Source: Nitrospirales bacterium (GTDB lineage: Bacteria > Nitrospirota > Nitrospiria > Nitrospirales > UBA8639). Taken from it: a DNA stretch of 64,000 nt. The translations under genes and the position numbers were made by a program. This document shows, one piece after another, positions 63,268 to 64,000 of the stretch. The DNA lies in contig JALDRJ010000002.1 in assembly GCA_031315865.1 (NCBI GenBank), positions 2,020,001-2,084,000 of the forward strand, given 5' to 3'. Numbering within the stretch: position 1 is the first letter of the stretch; each line of letters opens with the position of its first letter. The notes beneath the pieces are model-generated. The model was not told the origin of the DNA. It saw nothing but the letters and a program-made list of their open reading frames with translations, and ran no database searches.

Positions 63268-64000
63268 ATGATTGTGGCTGGTATAGATATTGGGACCTTA
63301 ACCTGTCGGTTGTTGATTGCTGAAGTTCAGGCAGATGGGAGTTTTCGGGAGCTCGAAGCCGACCGTCGTTTGTTGCGGTTAGGGGAAGGTCTTGATGAAA
63401 CGGGGTCGCTTGGCCTTCCGGCGATGACAAGGGTCGTCGAGGCGTTGTCGCAGTGGCGGGGAAGAATTTCGATGCGTCGAGCCGAGGCTACGGTCGTTGT
63501 GGCGACCAGTGCGGTTCGAGACGCCAAGAATCAACGGGAATTCCTGGATAGAGTCAAGCGGGAAACAGGTTTTGAGGTCGAAGTGCTCAGCGGAACGGAA
63601 GAGGCGCGCCGCACGTTATCGGGAATGAAACATGGCCTTCTGCCTCAGGTTGACTCTCTGCTTGGTCTTGATATCGGTGGAGGGAGCACGGAGTTTATTC
63701 GAGCGTTCAACGATGAACGATTGCAGGTCGCCTCGTTGAATATTGGCGTGGTCCGGCTATCCGAGCGATGCCTGCATGCAGATCCACCGGAACCCCAAGA
63801 GCTTGCCTCTGCCGAGCGCATAATTCGTCAGGAGCTGGAATCAATCCGATCGATCGCCGTCGATGCCACGAAGGCTACGCTTGTCGGTACCGCTGGAACC
63901 ATCACGACCTTAGCCGCTATGGCGCAACGGTTATCGCATTATGAATCGGCTCGTATTCATAACTATTGGCTGTCTTTGGAGACTGTTTGCCAACTCCAGA
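63268..64000 (+). CDS. ppx: Exopolyphosphatase Ppx/GppA, N-terminal part (cut by window edge)
   Basis: Degrades polyphosphate, or pppGpp to ppGpp. 244 residues are visible: VAGIDIGTLTCRLLIAE (phosphate 1), VVATSAVRDAKNQREFL, VLSGTEEARRTLSG, and LLGLDIGGGSTEFI (phosphate 2), all typical of the Ppx/GppA actin-like fold. The ATG at 63268 has AAGGAAC before it. Which substrate it uses cannot be told from this part. A polyphosphate glucokinase is also in the window, so the organism uses polyphosphate. Confidence 0.9.
   Translation, partial: MIVAGIDIGTLTCRLLIAEVQADGSFRELEADRRLLRLGEGLDETGSLGLPAMTRVVEALSQWRGRISMRRAEATVVVATSAVRDAKNQREFLDRVKRETGFEVEVLSGTEEARRTLSGMKHGLLPQVDSLLGLDIGGGSTEFIRAFNDERLQVASLNIGVVRLSERCLHADPPEPQELASAERIIRQELESIRSIAVDATKATLVGTAGTITTLAAMAQRLSHYESARIHNYWLSLETVCQLQ

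Noticed and set aside
1-64000. CRISPR array, prophage or insertion sequence
   Set aside because: No regularly spaced repeats, integrase, transposase or phage structural gene was seen anywhere.

Overview
The window looks like chromosome of a Gram-negative member of the phylum Nitrospirota, most likely Nitrospira. This is an inference from gene content. It carries a complete 20S proteasome operon of actinobacterial type (ARC ATPase, Dop, PrcB, PrcA, PafA) beside outer-membrane genes such as TolC, the FtsEX-EnvC pair and AmpG. The G+C content looks moderate, near 50 percent by eye, which would fit a marine lineage better than the high-GC sewage lineages, but I could not compute it. I see no rRNA or tRNA gene, no CRISPR array, no prophage and no insertion sequence.

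Layout, left to right. 1-17.9 kb: the end of a Cu/Zn superoxide dismutase gene, a secreted c-type cytochrome, uvrA, crcB, two exported proteins of unknown function, polyphosphate glucokinase with a nucleoside deaminase, a short-chain dehydrogenase, a lipoprotein, and a minus-strand MacAB-TolC-like efflux cluster (TolC, adaptor, ATPase, permease, then a CPBP-family membrane protein and a DUF6941-like protein). 18-22.7 kb: a methyltransferase, a VapBC toxin-antitoxin pair with its own promoter and palindromic operator, kynureninase with tryptophan 2,3-dioxygenase, and a LOG-family nucleotide hydrolase. 22.9-30.2 kb: the proteasome operon, ending in an M23 peptidase that overlaps pafA. 30.4-33.3 kb: thiS-thiG-thiE, a free-standing PolX-type helix-hairpin-helix domain and a free-standing Lrp/AsnC effector domain. 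33.3-42.3 kb: two housekeeping minus-strand operons, ffh-rpsP-rimM-trmD-rplS-rnhB-yraN and ftsE-ftsX-envC-ctpA.

42.6-49.1 kb: an NtrC-type sigma-54 activator faces a good sigma-54 promoter match. Downstream come a SpeD-like pyruvoyl decarboxylase, three small exported proteins (two of them paralogues), a DsbA-type thiol oxidoreductase and an exported HExxH protein with cysteine-rich repeats. This is the least familiar part of the window. 49.2-64 kb: a CPBP-like protein flanked by a 66-bp direct repeat, an EcsC-family protein, a DUF748 giant, a DUF1295 protein, AmpG, a large hybrid histidine kinase, an AlgH-family protein, a YggX-like protein with extra cysteine pairs, and the start of an exopolyphosphatase gene cut by the right edge.

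The most notable point is that the proteasome operon has ligase, depupylase, core and ATPase, yet no recognisable gene for the small protein modifier (Pup or UBact) where it would be expected.
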